From the NCBI GenBank assembly GCA_037131165.1, contig JBAXRO010000012.1, positions 1-39,754 of the forward strand: 39,754 nt of DNA. Direction: 5' to 3'. Numbering within the stretch: the first letter of the stretch is position 1; each line of letters begins with the position of its first letter. The notes below the pieces were generated by a model, which saw nothing but the letters and a program-made list of their open reading frames with translations, did not search any database and was not told the DNA's origin. This stretch comes from WLNJ01 sp037131165. GTDB lineage: Bacteria; Actinomycetota; Thermoleophilia; Solirubrobacterales; Solirubrobacteraceae. The position numbers and the translations under genes are program-made. Shown one piece after another: positions 7,674-16,582 of this stretch.

Positions 7674-8924
7674 ATGTCCTCCACGGCAGGAGCTGAGGTG
7701 CTCGACCACTCGGCCATTGCCGCTCAGTTCCCGTTCCTGACCGAGGCCGGCGGAGCCGACGCTCCGCTCGCCTACCTCGACTCCGGCGCGACCGCCCAGA
7801 AGCCGCAGGTCGTCCTCGACGCCCTGCGCGACCATCTGGCCGCGCACAACGCGAACGTCCATCGGGGCGTCTATCCGCTGGCAGCCGAATCGGACTCGCT
7901 CTATGAGAACGCGAGGCGCCGGATCGCCGAGCGTTTCGGTCGCACGCCACAGGAGACGGTCTTCACGAAGAACGCGACGGAGGCGGTCAACCTGGTCGCG
8001 AAATCATGGGGCAGGGCGAACCTCGGACCGGGCGACCTGATTGTCACGACCGTGATGGAGCACCACGCCAACATCGTGCCTTGGCAGATGCTCCGCGACC
8101 AGCTCGGCTGCGAACTCGGCTGGGTCGAGGTCGACTCCGAAGGCCGCCTCGACATGGACTCCTTCCACTCGCTGATGGAGCGCGGGCCGAAGCTCGTCGC
8201 CTTTACCCACGTCTCGAACGTGCTCGGGACGATCAACCCCGTGATCGACCTCTGCGAGCGGGCTCGAGCGGCTGGAGCGGTGACGGTCGTCGACGGCTGT
8301 CAGGCGGTTCCTCAGATGGCCTGCGCCGACGAGGCGGCGGCCGCGGACTTCTACATATTCACCGGTCACAAGATCTACGGCCCGACAGGGATCGGAGTGC
8401 TGCTCGGCCGCCGCGAGCTGCTGGCAGCGATGCCTCCGTTCCTCGGCGGCGGGGACATGATCCTGACGGTCAGCCGGGAGCGCGCGGTGTGGAACGAGCT
8501 CCCGTTCAAGTTCGAGGCCGGAACGCCGCCGTTTGCCGAGGCATCGGCGCTGGCGGTCGCGTTCGACTGGCTCGACGGACTCGGGCTCGAGGCTGTCAGG
8601 GCACACGAGCATTCGCTCGTGGAGCGGACTCTCTCCGCGATGGCCGACCTGCCGTGGGTGACCGTGCACGGCCCGCCCGATGCCGATTCGCGCGGGGCGC
8701 TCGTGACCTTTTCGGTCGAGGGAGTCCATCCCCATGACGTCGCCGAGATCCTCGGCCGCTCCGGCGTCTGCGTGCGCGCTGGCCACCACTGCGCCGGTCC
8801 GCTGATGGACCAGCTGGGGGTCGGGGCTACAACCCGCGCCTCGTTCGCTGTTCACAACGGACCCGAGGACGTCGATCGTCTGATCGCCGCCCTCCACGAG
8901 GTCCGCCGCATCTTCGGCGACTGA
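7674..8924 (+). CDS. sufS: Cysteine desulfurase SufS
   Basis: 416 residues, ATG 7674, 15 bases after sufC. A type II, PLP-dependent cysteine desulfurase that takes sulfur from L-cysteine and passes it as persulfide to SufU. Visible: YLDSGATAQKP near the N-terminus, NVHRGVYPLA, TKNATEAVNLVA, MEHHANIVPW, the PLP lysine K233 in FTGHKIYGPTG, and the active-site Cys373 in RAGHHCAGPLM, where the surrounding loop is short as in group II enzymes. The length matches SufS. Downstream, sufU begins after 15 bases. Confidence 0.96.
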   Translation: MSSTAGAEVLDHSAIAAQFPFLTEAGGADAPLAYLDSGATAQKPQVVLDALRDHLAAHNANVHRGVYPLAAESDSLYENARRRIAERFGRTPQETVFTKNATEAVNLVAKSWGRANLGPGDLIVTTVMEHHANIVPWQMLRDQLGCELGWVEVDSEGRLDMDSFHSLMERGPKLVAFTHVSNVLGTINPVIDLCERARAAGAVTVVDGCQAVPQMACADEAAAADFYIFTGHKIYGPTGIGVLLGRRELLAAMPPFLGGGDMILTVSRERAVWNELPFKFEAGTPPFAEASALAVAFDWLDGLGLEAVRAHEHSLVERTLSAMADLPWVTVHGPPDADSRGALVTFSVEGVHPHDVAEILGRSGVCVRAGHHCAGPLMDQLGVGATTRASFAVHNGPEDVDRLIAALHEVRRIFGD

Positions 8925-8939
8925 CTAGGCTCGCCGAAG

Positions 8940-9371
8940 ATGGAAGAGCTCTACCGCGAACAGATCCTCGAGCACTACAAGCGCCCTCACAACTGGGGCG
9001 AGCTGGAGGAGTACGACCTCGAGTTCGAGGACTTCAACCCGAGCTGCGGCGATCAGCTCAAGGTCCAGCTGAAGATCGACGACGGCGTAATCAGCCGGAT
9101 CGGCTTCTCGGGTCACGGTTGCGCAATCAGCCAGGCGTCGGCGTCGCTGGTGAGCGACGAGGTGATCGGCATGAGCGTCGACGAGCTCGTCAAGCTCGAT
9201 CGCCAGACGATCCTCGACCTGCTCGGGATCGAGATCTCAGCGACGCGGATCAAGTGCGCGTTGCTCTCCCTGAAGGTGCTGCGCAGCGCCGGCCTTGGCG
9301 GAGCGGTCGAGTGGGAGTCCGACCTGCCCGATGCGAAGGCTCCGTCCGACGGCCGCACCGACTCCGTCTGA
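8940..9371 (+). CDS. sufU: SufU-type sulfur-transfer / scaffold protein
   Basis: 143 residues. The IscU/SufU fold is shown by YREQILEHYKRPHN, FNPSCGDQLKV, GFSGHGCAISQASASL and RIKCALLSLKVL. The three conserved Cys are C36, C61 and C106, with D38 as the fourth zinc ligand typical of SufU. The insertion between the second and third Cys that separates SufU from IscU is present. SufU accepts persulfide sulfur from SufS through zinc-ligand exchange and delivers it to SufBCD. It closes the sufCSU block. No SufT (DUF59) gene follows; the next gene is a convergent TetR regulator. Confidence 0.94.
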   Translation: MEELYREQILEHYKRPHNWGELEEYDLEFEDFNPSCGDQLKVQLKIDDGVISRIGFSGHGCAISQASASLVSDEVIGMSVDELVKLDRQTILDLLGIEISATRIKCALLSLKVLRSAGLGGAVEWESDLPDAKAPSDGRTDSV

Positions 9372-9431
9372 GGCCGCTCGCAGCCGACGTTGAAGCCTCG
9401 GCCCGGCGTCCGCTACCGGTCTACCGGACCA

Positions 9432-10127
9432 TCAGCCGCCGATCACCTCGATGAAGGAGTCGGCGATCCGATCGGCGGCGTCGGGCAGTTCGGCCGCGCG
9501 TCCGGCGGCGACCTCCTCGAGCACCCGGCCCTCCATGAACCTGGTCGCGGCCATCACTCGATCGGGTGTGGTCGGGGGAAGGCCCGGGTCCAGTGCCCGG
9601 GCTTCTTCCCAGTAGGAGAGGATGATCGCCCGCCGAGCGCCGAGGACCTCGAGCCAAACCTGCCTGGTGTCGTGGCCGAGCGAGTAGGTGGTGCCCGCAA
9701 CCGCGACGGTGATGGCCGGTTCCTCGCTCGCCATTTCGCAGAACTCCCTGACAGTGGCGCGGATCTTGTAGGTCGGCTCGCTCGAGTCGCCACGCTCGAT
9801 CGACGCGAGCATCTCCTGGCCGAGGATCAGGTTCAGGGCCACCAGAGACTCCGCTATGCACGCGTCGCAGTCCTCGAAGAGTTCGTAGAACGCCTTGCGG
9901 GAGACCTTCGCGCCGCGCACGATGTCGGCGACGTTCACCTTTCCTTCGGTCCCGAGGTGCTCGAGGCAGGCGCGCATGATCCGGCCCCGCTGCGATCGCT
10001 CGATCTCTTCCCGAGGGATTCCGTGCTTCCCGCGGGGGAGCCTTTGCACGTCGGCTTTGGCCGAACGCCAATTCGGGATTGCAGGTGAAATCAGAGCGTT
10101 GCCGCCGTGTGGTTCGCTCAATTCCAA
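9432..10127 (-). CDS. TetR/AcrR-family transcriptional regulator
   Basis: 231 residues if translation begins at TTG 10127; a second TTG at 10121 is better spaced from GGAGAGG (10130-10136). The N-terminal helix-turn-helix is clear: RGRIMRACLEHLGTEG, VNVADIVRGAKVSRKAFYELFEDCDACIAESL. The rest is the helical ligand-binding/dimer domain, with two Cys right after the recognition helix. The target is unknown. It is divergent from the L,D-transpeptidase lipoprotein across a ~75-base gap that probably contains both promoters, making that gene a candidate target. It interrupts the suf genes. Confidence 0.85.
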   Translation of the reverse strand: MELSEPHGGNALISPAIPNWRSAKADVQRLPRGKHGIPREEIERSQRGRIMRACLEHLGTEGKVNVADIVRGAKVSRKAFYELFEDCDACIAESLVALNLILGQEMLASIERGDSSEPTYKIRATVREFCEMASEEPAITVAVAGTTYSLGHDTRQVWLEVLGARRAIILSYWEEARALDPGLPPTTPDRVMAATRFMEGRVLEEVAAGRAAELPDAADRIADSFIEVIGG

Positions 10128-10203
10128 AGCCTCTCCATCCAGGGCAGGAGCCTATCGGGGCACTCGGGCAGGCGCCGCTGCGCCCGTCACAATCCTGAAC
10201 CCG

Positions 10204-11421
10204 ATGAGCCGCCGGGCCGCCAAGCTCCTGATCGCCACACTCGCGCTCTCTGGGCCGGTCGCGATCACCGGCTGCGGGGACGGCGGAACCGCCAACGGAC
10301 CCCCTTCCGACGCCGCCTCCACAGTCACAACGACGGCCTCGATCGCGAAGCTCGACCCCGGCGTCTACTTCGTCGCCGGCGAGCAGTTCGTCGAGGCAAA
10401 GCGCCCGGGCCTCGACTCCTCGTCCGACCTCCGCGCGCTGCTCGACGAACTGATCGCAGGCCCCAATCAGGGAGAGAGGGACCGCGATTACTGGTCAGAC
10501 ATCCCTGAGGACACCAAGGTCGTCGAGGCGGTGGTCGCCGACGACGGGGGCACGGCCGAGATCTCGCTCGGGCCGGAGTTCGACGAGTCCGCGGGGCGCA
10601 CCGAGGGAACGCGCGAGGAGAGGCTCTACTCGCGCCTGGGCCAGGTCGTGTTCACCGCCACTTCGCTGCCGGGCATCGAACGGGTGATTCTCAGCGTGCC
10701 CGGGACCCAACCCCTCACCCTGACGAGGGCAGACTTCAGCCGCCCGTCCCCAGGCAAGGCCGAGCCCGAGGCCGTCCGGGCGGCGGTGGACCTCGCCGAG
10801 GAGGCTCCCGCGCAGCCCGTCGAGCAGGCCGTCGCCAAGCCGCCGCCCGCCAAGCCGAAGCCCCAGCCGGGAATGGATGCCGCCCAAGTGCGCCAGAGAT
10901 TGAGCGACCTCGGGTACCTGCCGCCGGGGAACGCCGGAGGCACCGACTACCGAACGCGCCACGCGGTGATCGCCTTCCAGGGCTGGGAAGGCCTCGACCG
11001 TGACGGGATCGTCGGGCCGAAGACGGCGGCCCGGCTCAAGCAGGCCTCCCGACCGGTCCCGAGGGGCTCCGGCTCGGGCCGCAGGGTCGAGATCCACAGG
11101 ACCAAGGGCGTCCTGCTGCTGGTCGAGAACGGCCGCGCGGTAAGGGCGCTCCACACCTCGACCGGATCGGGCGGAGACAGCCCCCAGACCGGGACTCCGC
11201 CCGGCGACTTCAAGGTCTACCGCAAGGAGATCAGGTCGTGGTCGGTGCCTTTCAAGACTTGGCTTCCCTACGCCGCCTACTGGAACGCCGGCTGGGCGAT
11301 GCACGAGTACCCCGACGTCCCCAACTACCCGGCTTCGCACGGCTGCGCGCGGCTGCCCGCACCGGAAGCGCCGGTTGCCTACGCGTTCGTCTCGATCGGT
11401 ACCCCGGTCACCGTCTACTGA
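10204..11421 (+). CDS. Lipoprotein with GerMN, peptidoglycan-binding and L,D-transpeptidase (YkuD) domains
   Basis: 405 residues from ATG 10204; the frame upstream overlaps TetR and is not used. Signal peptide with lipobox AITGC (Cys24). Residues ~48-170 resemble the GerMN/sporulation-germination fold (LLDELIAGPN, AEISLGPEFD, RLYSRLGQVVFTATSLPGIERVIL). A Pro/Ala/Lys-rich linker (~183-222) leads to a PG_binding_1 domain (~226-282). A YkuD domain (~294-405) ends with the active-site motif SHGCARL containing His379 and Cys381. L,D-transpeptidases make 3-3 peptidoglycan cross-links. The three-domain order suggests a surface-anchored cell-wall cross-linker. It sits between the two suf blocks but has no evident link to Fe-S assembly. 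Confidence 0.88.
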   Translation: MSRRAAKLLIATLALSGPVAITGCGDGGTANGPPSDAASTVTTTASIAKLDPGVYFVAGEQFVEAKRPGLDSSSDLRALLDELIAGPNQGERDRDYWSDIPEDTKVVEAVVADDGGTAEISLGPEFDESAGRTEGTREERLYSRLGQVVFTATSLPGIERVILSVPGTQPLTLTRADFSRPSPGKAEPEAVRAAVDLAEEAPAQPVEQAVAKPPPAKPKPQPGMDAAQVRQRLSDLGYLPPGNAGGTDYRTRHAVIAFQGWEGLDRDGIVGPKTAARLKQASRPVPRGSGSGRRVEIHRTKGVLLLVENGRAVRALHTSTGSGGDSPQTGTPPGDFKVYRKEIRSWSVPFKTWLPYAAYWNAGWAMHEYPDVPNYPASHGCARLPAPEAPVAYAFVSIGTPVTVY

Positions 11422-11571
11422 CCCGCGATCCTCTGCTGGGCGCCGGTCGCGCCGGGCCCCGAGACCCGATCGGCGATCGCATGAACCCTCTGGGGTCCGC
11501 GTCCGGACTCCCGCTAGACTCCGGTAAGCAACTCCGACTCCCGCGGTCGGAGATGTGAAAGCCGCCTGACC

Positions 11572-11889
11572 ATGCCCGAGACACTCACAGTCTGCCCGAT
11601 CGACCAGCTCCCCCCGGGGGAGCGAAAGCTCGTCGAGTGGGAAGACATGGAGATCCTCGTCGTCAACTGCGACGGTGACATCTACGCAATCGAGGACCGC
11701 TGCTCGCATGACGACGGCGAGCTCGGCGAAGGCACGCTTCACACCGATCGCTGTGCGGTCGAGTGCCCGCGCCACGGGGCCCTGTTCGACCTCAAGAGCG
11801 GAAAGCCGCTGACCCTGCCCGCATACCAATCCGTCGAGACATTCTCTGTCCGCCTCGACGGCGACACGATCACCCTGGAGGTCGATTGA
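11572..11889 (+). CDS. Rieske-type [2Fe-2S] ferredoxin of the suf locus
   Basis: 105 residues. The Rieske motifs are intact: C44-S-H46 in DRCSHDDGELGEG and C65-P-R-H68 in VECPRHGALFD, giving the two-Cys, two-His ligands of a [2Fe-2S] cluster. This matches the small cytosolic 'non-heme iron oxygenase ferredoxin subunit' proteins often found inside actinobacterial suf operons. Its stop at 11887-11889 lies two bases before the sufB ATG, so the two are almost certainly co-translated. The likely role is electron supply during cluster assembly or repair, inferred from position. The usual place is between sufD and sufC; here it leads sufB. Confidence 0.92.
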   Translation: MPETLTVCPIDQLPPGERKLVEWEDMEILVVNCDGDIYAIEDRCSHDDGELGEGTLHTDRCAVECPRHGALFDLKSGKPLTLPAYQSVETFSVRLDGDTITLEVD

Positions 11890-11891
11890 CC

Positions 11892-13349
11892 ATGGCTCAC
11901 CCGCCCGAGAACGCAACAGCTTCTGCAGCACCCGCAGACGAGAACGAGATCCTCCGCGACATCAACTCCGACTACGACGAGAAGTTCGGTTTCAGCGACC
12001 CCGAGAACTACCTCTTCAAGGCACCGAAGGGTCTGACGCGCGAGCTGGTCGAGCAGATCAGCGAGTTCAAGAACGAGCCGCAGTGGATGCGCGACTTCCG
12101 GCTCAAGAGCCTCGACAACTTCCTCGCCCGGCCGATGCCGACCTGGGGCTCGCCGATGCTCGCGGAGGTCGACTTCGACGACATCCACTACTTCGTCCGC
12201 GCGTCAGAGCGTGCCGAGCGCTCTTGGGACGACGTGCCAGAGGACGTCAAGAACACGTTCGACCGGCTCGGCATCCCTGAGGCGGAGCGCAAGTTCCTCG
12301 CCGGGGTCGGCGCCCAGTACGAGTCCGAGGTCGTCTACCACCAGATCCGCGAGGACCTCGAGCAGCAGGGAGTGATCTTCAAGGACATGGACTCCGGTCT
12401 GCGGGAGCACGAGGATCTCGTCAAGGAGTACTTCGCGACGATCATTCCCAACAACGACAACAAGCTTGCGGCCCTTAACAGCGCGGTCTGGTCGGGCGGG
12501 TCGTTCGTTTACGTGCCGCCCGGTGTCGAGGTCGAAATGCCCCTGCAGGCCTACTTCCGGATCAACACCGAGAACATGGGCCAATTCGAGCGGACGCTGA
12601 TCATCGCCGACGAGGGCAGCTATGTCCACTACGTCGAGGGCTGCACCGCTCCGACTTACTCCTCGGATTCGCTCCACTCGGCTGTTGTCGAGCTGATCGC
12701 CAAGCCTGGCGCGCGGATCCGTTACACGACAGTCCAGAACTGGTCGCAGAACGTGTTCAACCTCGTCACCAAGCGTGCCGTCGCCGAGGCGGACGCGACG
12801 GTCGAATGGGTCGACTGCAACCTCGGCTCGAAGTTGACGATGAAGTATCCCGCCGTGTACCTCACAGGCGAGCGAGCCCACGGCGAGATTCTTTCGATCG
12901 CTTTTGCCGGCAAGGGCCAGCACCAGGACGCGGGCGGCAAGATCGTCCACGCCGCGCCGAACACGACGAGCAACATCTTCGCCAAGTCGATCAGCAAGGA
13001 CGGCGGTCGCTCCAGCTACCGCGGCCTGCTCGAGGTGGCCGACGGCGCCCACGGAGCGAAGTCGAAGGTCGTCTGCGACGCGCTCCTGCTCGACGAGGAC
13101 AGCCGCAGCGACACCTACCCGACGATCCGCATCGCCGAGGACGACGTCACGGTCGGCCACGAGGCGAGCGTCTCGAAGGTCGGCGAGGAGCAGCTCTTCT
13201 ACCTGATGAGCCGCGGGATCCCGGAGGAGGAAGCGGGCAAGCTGATCGTCAACGGGTTCATCGAGCCGATCGTCAAGGAACTCCCGATGGAGTACGCCGT
13301 CGAGATGAACCGGTTGATCGAGCTCCAGATGGAAGGCTCGATCGGCTGA
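11892..13349 (+). CDS. sufB: Fe-S cluster scaffold protein SufB
   Basis: 485 residues from ATG 11892; codons upstream overlap the Rieske gene. Family features in order: NSDYDEKFGFSDPENYLFKAPKGLT, QISEFKNEPQWMRDFRLKSL, FFATII-type YFATIIPNNDNKLAALNSAVWSGG, YVPPGVEVEMPLQAYFRINTENMGQFERTLII, VEGCTAPTYSSDSLHSAVVEL, then the beta-helix core and the C-terminal segment KSKVVCDALLLDEDSRSDT with the Cys that corresponds to the conserved cluster/sulfur-handling Cys, and VGHEASVSKVGEEQLFYLMSRG. SufB, with SufC2 and SufD, holds the nascent [4Fe-4S] cluster. Co-translated with the Rieske gene and followed by sufD after ~30 bases. Confidence 0.96.
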   Translation: MAHPPENATASAAPADENEILRDINSDYDEKFGFSDPENYLFKAPKGLTRELVEQISEFKNEPQWMRDFRLKSLDNFLARPMPTWGSPMLAEVDFDDIHYFVRASERAERSWDDVPEDVKNTFDRLGIPEAERKFLAGVGAQYESEVVYHQIREDLEQQGVIFKDMDSGLREHEDLVKEYFATIIPNNDNKLAALNSAVWSGGSFVYVPPGVEVEMPLQAYFRINTENMGQFERTLIIADEGSYVHYVEGCTAPTYSSDSLHSAVVELIAKPGARIRYTTVQNWSQNVFNLVTKRAVAEADATVEWVDCNLGSKLTMKYPAVYLTGERAHGEILSIAFAGKGQHQDAGGKIVHAAPNTTSNIFAKSISKDGGRSSYRGLLEVADGAHGAKSKVVCDALLLDEDSRSDTYPTIRIAEDDVTVGHEASVSKVGEEQLFYLMSRGIPEEEAGKLIVNGFIEPIVKELPMEYAVEMNRLIELQMEGSIG

Positions 13350-13380
13350 GGCCGGTCGACCAATTCAGGAGACGAAGAAG

Positions 13381-14577
13381 ATGAGCGATACAGCGCTTCC
13401 GCAGTTCAAGGGCCGGGCAGGTTGGGAGTTCACCGACATCAGCAAGCTCGATTTCGCCGCCTACCCCGACGCGGGTGAGGGAGAAGCGACCGCAGCCGAT
13501 GGGGTCGAACGGATCGTCCCCGACTTCGACGACGCGATCCGCATCGTCCAGGTCGACGCGACGACCGTCGTCCTGCCCGATGGGCTCCCCGATGGGGTGA
13601 CTGTCGCACCGCTCGCACAGGCCCGGCTCGATGGGCTCGTGCCCGACGGGATGCCGGGCGCCCTCATGGATGAGGATCGCGACGCCTTCACCAAGCGCAA
13701 CGCCGCCGACCTGCGCGGCGGCCTGTTCGTCCACGTAGCAAAGGGTGTCCAACTGGAGCAGCCGATCCAGATGACCGTCGTCCAGTCCCAAGTGGGCACC
13801 ACGCTCAACCAGCGGACGCTCGTGGTCGTCGAGGAGGGAGCCCAAGCCGAAGTCTGGGATCAGGCCCTCTCTTCATCCGACGATCTCGACGCGCTGATGA
13901 CGACGATCGTGGAGCTACACGTCGGTGACGGAGCGAACCTCCGCTACATCGGGATCCAAGGCCTCTCGGAGAGGTCGTGGGTATTCGGTGTTCAGCAGGG
14001 TGAAGTCGGTCGCGACGGCAACCTCGACTGGGTCGCACTCGGGTTCGGCGCGGCGAAGGGCAGGGTCAGGATGGCCTCGAAGCTCGCCGGCAAGGGAGCG
14101 AACGGCAAGCTCACCGGTGCCTACGCGAGCCGTGGCCGCCAACACCTCGATTTCGACACGTTCCAGGAGCACTCCGCTGAGAACACGACGAGCGACCTCG
14201 CGTTCCGCGGAGTTCTCGACGACCGTGCGACTTCGGTGTGGAGCGGGATGATCCGGGTCGACCCGGGAGCCCAGCAGACCGATGCCTTCCAGGAGAGTCG
14301 CAACCTGCTTCTGAGCCGCAAGGCCCACGCGGATGCGATCCCGGGTCTCGAGATCGAGGCCGACGACGTCCGCTGCACCCACGCTGCTGCGATCGCCCAG
14401 CTTGACGAGGAGCAGATCTTCTACCTCCGGGCGAGGGGGCTGCCCGAGCCCCAGGCTCGAAGGCTCGTGATCGAAGGGTTCCTCGCGGAGCTGGTGGAGC
14501 GGTTCGACGAGGGTCGCTCACGCGATGCCCTCGCAGTCGCGCTTGACGCTCGCCTCAACCTCGTTCTCGGGGCCTGA
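13381..14577 (+). CDS. sufD: SufD, partner of SufB in the SufBCD scaffold
   Basis: 398 residues from ATG 13381, with GGAGACGAAG just upstream. The N-terminus shows GRAGWEFTDISKLDF, followed by a variable helical part, then the right-handed beta-helix core common to SufB and SufD (VHVAKGVQLEQPIQ, RTLVVVEEGAQAEVWDQ, GRQHLDFDTFQEHSAENTTSDLAFRGVLDD). The C-terminal segment DDVRCTHAAAIAQLDEEQIFYLRARGL contains the conserved His used with SufB in forming the cluster. SufD forms the heterodimer with SufB and binds SufC. It is the last gene of the second suf block. A 6-bp GC hairpin at 14601-14620 downstream lacks a T-run, so termination there is doubtful. Confidence 0.95.
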   Translation: MSDTALPQFKGRAGWEFTDISKLDFAAYPDAGEGEATAADGVERIVPDFDDAIRIVQVDATTVVLPDGLPDGVTVAPLAQARLDGLVPDGMPGALMDEDRDAFTKRNAADLRGGLFVHVAKGVQLEQPIQMTVVQSQVGTTLNQRTLVVVEEGAQAEVWDQALSSSDDLDALMTTIVELHVGDGANLRYIGIQGLSERSWVFGVQQGEVGRDGNLDWVALGFGAAKGRVRMASKLAGKGANGKLTGAYASRGRQHLDFDTFQEHSAENTTSDLAFRGVLDDRATSVWSGMIRVDPGAQQTDAFQESRNLLLSRKAHADAIPGLEIEADDVRCTHAAAIAQLDEEQIFYLRARGLPEPQARRLVIEGFLAELVERFDEGRSRDALAVALDARLNLVLGA

Positions 14578-14633
14578 GCCCTCTTCCACATAGCCGTCGG
14601 ACCCGGCCGAAGATCCGGGTACGGTGGTCTTCA

Positions 14634-15590
14634 ATGAAGCGATCCACTCTTGGTCAGTCCCTCTTGGCTGCCACCGTCGGGGCGGTTCTGCTCGCTCCAG
14701 CGGCAGCCACAGCGTCGCCTGCGGTGACGAAGTGCCCGGCCTCGTTCACGGTCCTTCACAACGACAAGATCGGCTCGGTCAGCTTCCCCGCCGGCCCGTA
14801 CTCGATGACAGCGACGACGATCAGCTGCAGCCAGGCCTCCAACTACTTCAGGCAGTTCCTCGCCGACTGGGACGGCAAGCTCCCCGGCGGTTGGAAGTTG
14901 ACCCAGGCCGGTTCGGTCAGGGTCTTCAAGAAGAGCGGAACCACGCAGGCGTTCACAGCGACCCCGCAGCGCAAGCCGACGCCGACGCCGACCCCCGCGC
15001 CGACACCGCCCGTGCCCGCGCCGACCAGCCTCACTTGCCCCGGGTCCTTCCAGGTCCTGCACAACGACAGGATCGGGGCGCTGTCGCTCCCCAAGGGCAA
15101 CTACCGGATCACTCGCCTCAGCAGCTCTCAGAAGATCACCTGCCCTCAGGCATCAGCCTGGTTCGCCTACTTCCTCAACAACGACTACGCCGGCACCCTG
15201 CCAAAGCCGTGGACGATGAACGTCTCGGCGCAGGCCTTCTACGACGGCTCCAAGACCAACGGTTTCAGGGTCCAGCGGCTCTCGGGCCTCGGCGCGACTC
15301 TCGGCTCGTTCCCGCAGATCGGTGAGAGCATCTGCTCGACCGACTTCCTGGTCGGTGCGACCACGACCGTCTCCGGATTCACCGTTCCGGCCGGCAGATA
15401 CGTCCTGACCGCCACCGGCAGCGCCACCTGCAGTCGGGCGATACAGCTGGCGGCCGCGACGATCAACGAGGCGGAGCTGCCACCGGGCTGGACGATCGAT
15501 CGCTCGATCGCCTGGTTCCACAACCGGGGTGGCACCTACGGCTTCCGGCTCGACCCGGGCGCCTACGGCAGCACCGGCTTCACCGGCTGA
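14634..15590 (+). CDS. Secreted protein with three copies of an unrecognised Cys-pair domain
   Basis: 318 residues: a Sec signal peptide to about residue 28, then three repeats at roughly 34-108, 135-214 and 234-305. Each begins with a Cys, has a (V/F)P-x-G-x-Y segment and a second Cys followed by an amphipathic stretch (C34/C65, C135/C170, C234/C266), then a P-x(2)-W and an aromatic-rich end (GF or AF). Repeats 1 and 2 share SFxVLHND(K/R)IG. A Pro/Thr-rich linker (112-132) separates the first two. The paired Cys suggest one disulfide per domain outside the cell. No known family was recognised. Probably monocistronic. Confidence 0.8.
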   Translation: MKRSTLGQSLLAATVGAVLLAPAAATASPAVTKCPASFTVLHNDKIGSVSFPAGPYSMTATTISCSQASNYFRQFLADWDGKLPGGWKLTQAGSVRVFKKSGTTQAFTATPQRKPTPTPTPAPTPPVPAPTSLTCPGSFQVLHNDRIGALSLPKGNYRITRLSSSQKITCPQASAWFAYFLNNDYAGTLPKPWTMNVSAQAFYDGSKTNGFRVQRLSGLGATLGSFPQIGESICSTDFLVGATTTVSGFTVPAGRYVLTATGSATCSRAIQLAAATINEAELPPGWTIDRSIAWFHNRGGTYGFRLDPGAYGSTGFTG

Positions 15591-15593
15591 CGC

Positions 15594-16544
15594 TCAGCCT
15601 CGAGGATCGATCAGCAGCTTGAGGCCGGGTCCTTCGGCCTGCCGCTGCCATGCCTCGCCGATCGAGGCGAGGGGGAGCACTTCGTGGCCGACTTCGAGCA
15701 AGCCCTCCCGGGCCCAGCCGAACATTGTCGACAGGGCCTCGCCCTTCTCCTCGGCGGTGTTGGCGAAGTTCGTGTGCCCGATCAGCTGGAGGCAGCGTCC
15801 GCGGATCGCGGCCGAATCAAACGTCGCGGTGTCGCCTGCCGAACGGCCAAGCTGGACCAGCCGCCCGCCGAAAGCCATCGCCTGGACGGCGGCCTCGGCC
15901 GGCTCGCCCCAGAGCGGATCGATCACGATGTCGGGTCCCTCGCCGGAGAACGCTTCAGCGATCGCTGCCGCGACCTCTGACACCGACCCGGTGAGCGACA
16001 CGGTCGCGTCGGCACCGAGCTCCGCTGCCCGCTCGAGCGAGGCCGCTCCCCTCGCTGCGGCGACGACCCTGCCGGCGCCGAGCAGCTTCGCTGCAACCAC
16101 TCCGACCTGGCCGACGGCGCCGCCCGCTCCGAGTACCAGAACGCCCTCACCGGGCTTGAGGCCCGCCCTGTGGGTGAGCGAGAGGTAGGCGGCGAGTCCG
16201 GCGATTCCGCAGGCCAGTGCGGGCTCCGGTGCGAGCCCTTCCGGCAGCGGCCAAGTCGCTCCGGCCGCGAGCAGCGTCCGTTCGCCGATCGAGCCGAACG
16301 GTGGTAGCGGCGAATCGAAGTAGGCGAGCGAGCCGTCGGGCATCCGCGCGATTCCCTCGCGGCCCGCGACCGAGGGAACCGGTGGAACCGCTGCGTAGAA
16401 CTTGCCGGAGGCGATCAGGAGGTCGACCGGGTTGACCGCCGCGAGTTCAACGTCGACGACCTGTTCGGCCGCGTCCGCGACCGGATCGGCGAAGTCCGCC
16501 GGGTGCGGAGGAGAGTCGAAGCTCGTGACGACTGCTGCTCTCAT
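15594..16544 (-). CDS. Zinc-independent quinone oxidoreductase / MDR-family alcohol dehydrogenase
   Basis: 316 residues from ATG 16544; an in-frame extension to 16595 overlaps the divergent gene and is not conserved. Medium-chain dehydrogenase/reductase fold: GroES-like N-terminus (VELAAVNPVDLLIASGKF, PSVAGREGIARM) and Rossmann domain with VLGAGGAVGQVGVVAAKLLGA. The Cys/His zinc ligands of true alcohol dehydrogenases are not evident, pointing to NAD(P)H:quinone reductase-type members. The 3' end is four bases from the stop of the converging secreted protein. Its 5' end faces the disulfide oxidoreductase across ~38 bases. Substrate unknown. Confidence 0.88.
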   Translation of the reverse strand: MRAAVVTSFDSPPHPADFADPVADAAEQVVDVELAAVNPVDLLIASGKFYAAVPPVPSVAGREGIARMPDGSLAYFDSPLPPFGSIGERTLLAAGATWPLPEGLAPEPALACGIAGLAAYLSLTHRAGLKPGEGVLVLGAGGAVGQVGVVAAKLLGAGRVVAAARGAASLERAAELGADATVSLTGSVSEVAAAIAEAFSGEGPDIVIDPLWGEPAEAAVQAMAFGGRLVQLGRSAGDTATFDSAAIRGRCLQLIGHTNFANTAEEKGEALSTMFGWAREGLLEVGHEVLPLASIGEAWQRQAEGPGLKLLIDPRG

Positions 16545-16582
16545 CGGATGCGAGGGTAGCGGGCGTGCGACCATGGGGGTAG

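Noticed and set aside
10495..11931. 478-codon minus-strand open frame
   Set aside because: Antisense shadow of the transpeptidase and Rieske genes, both of which have complete motifs on the plus strand.
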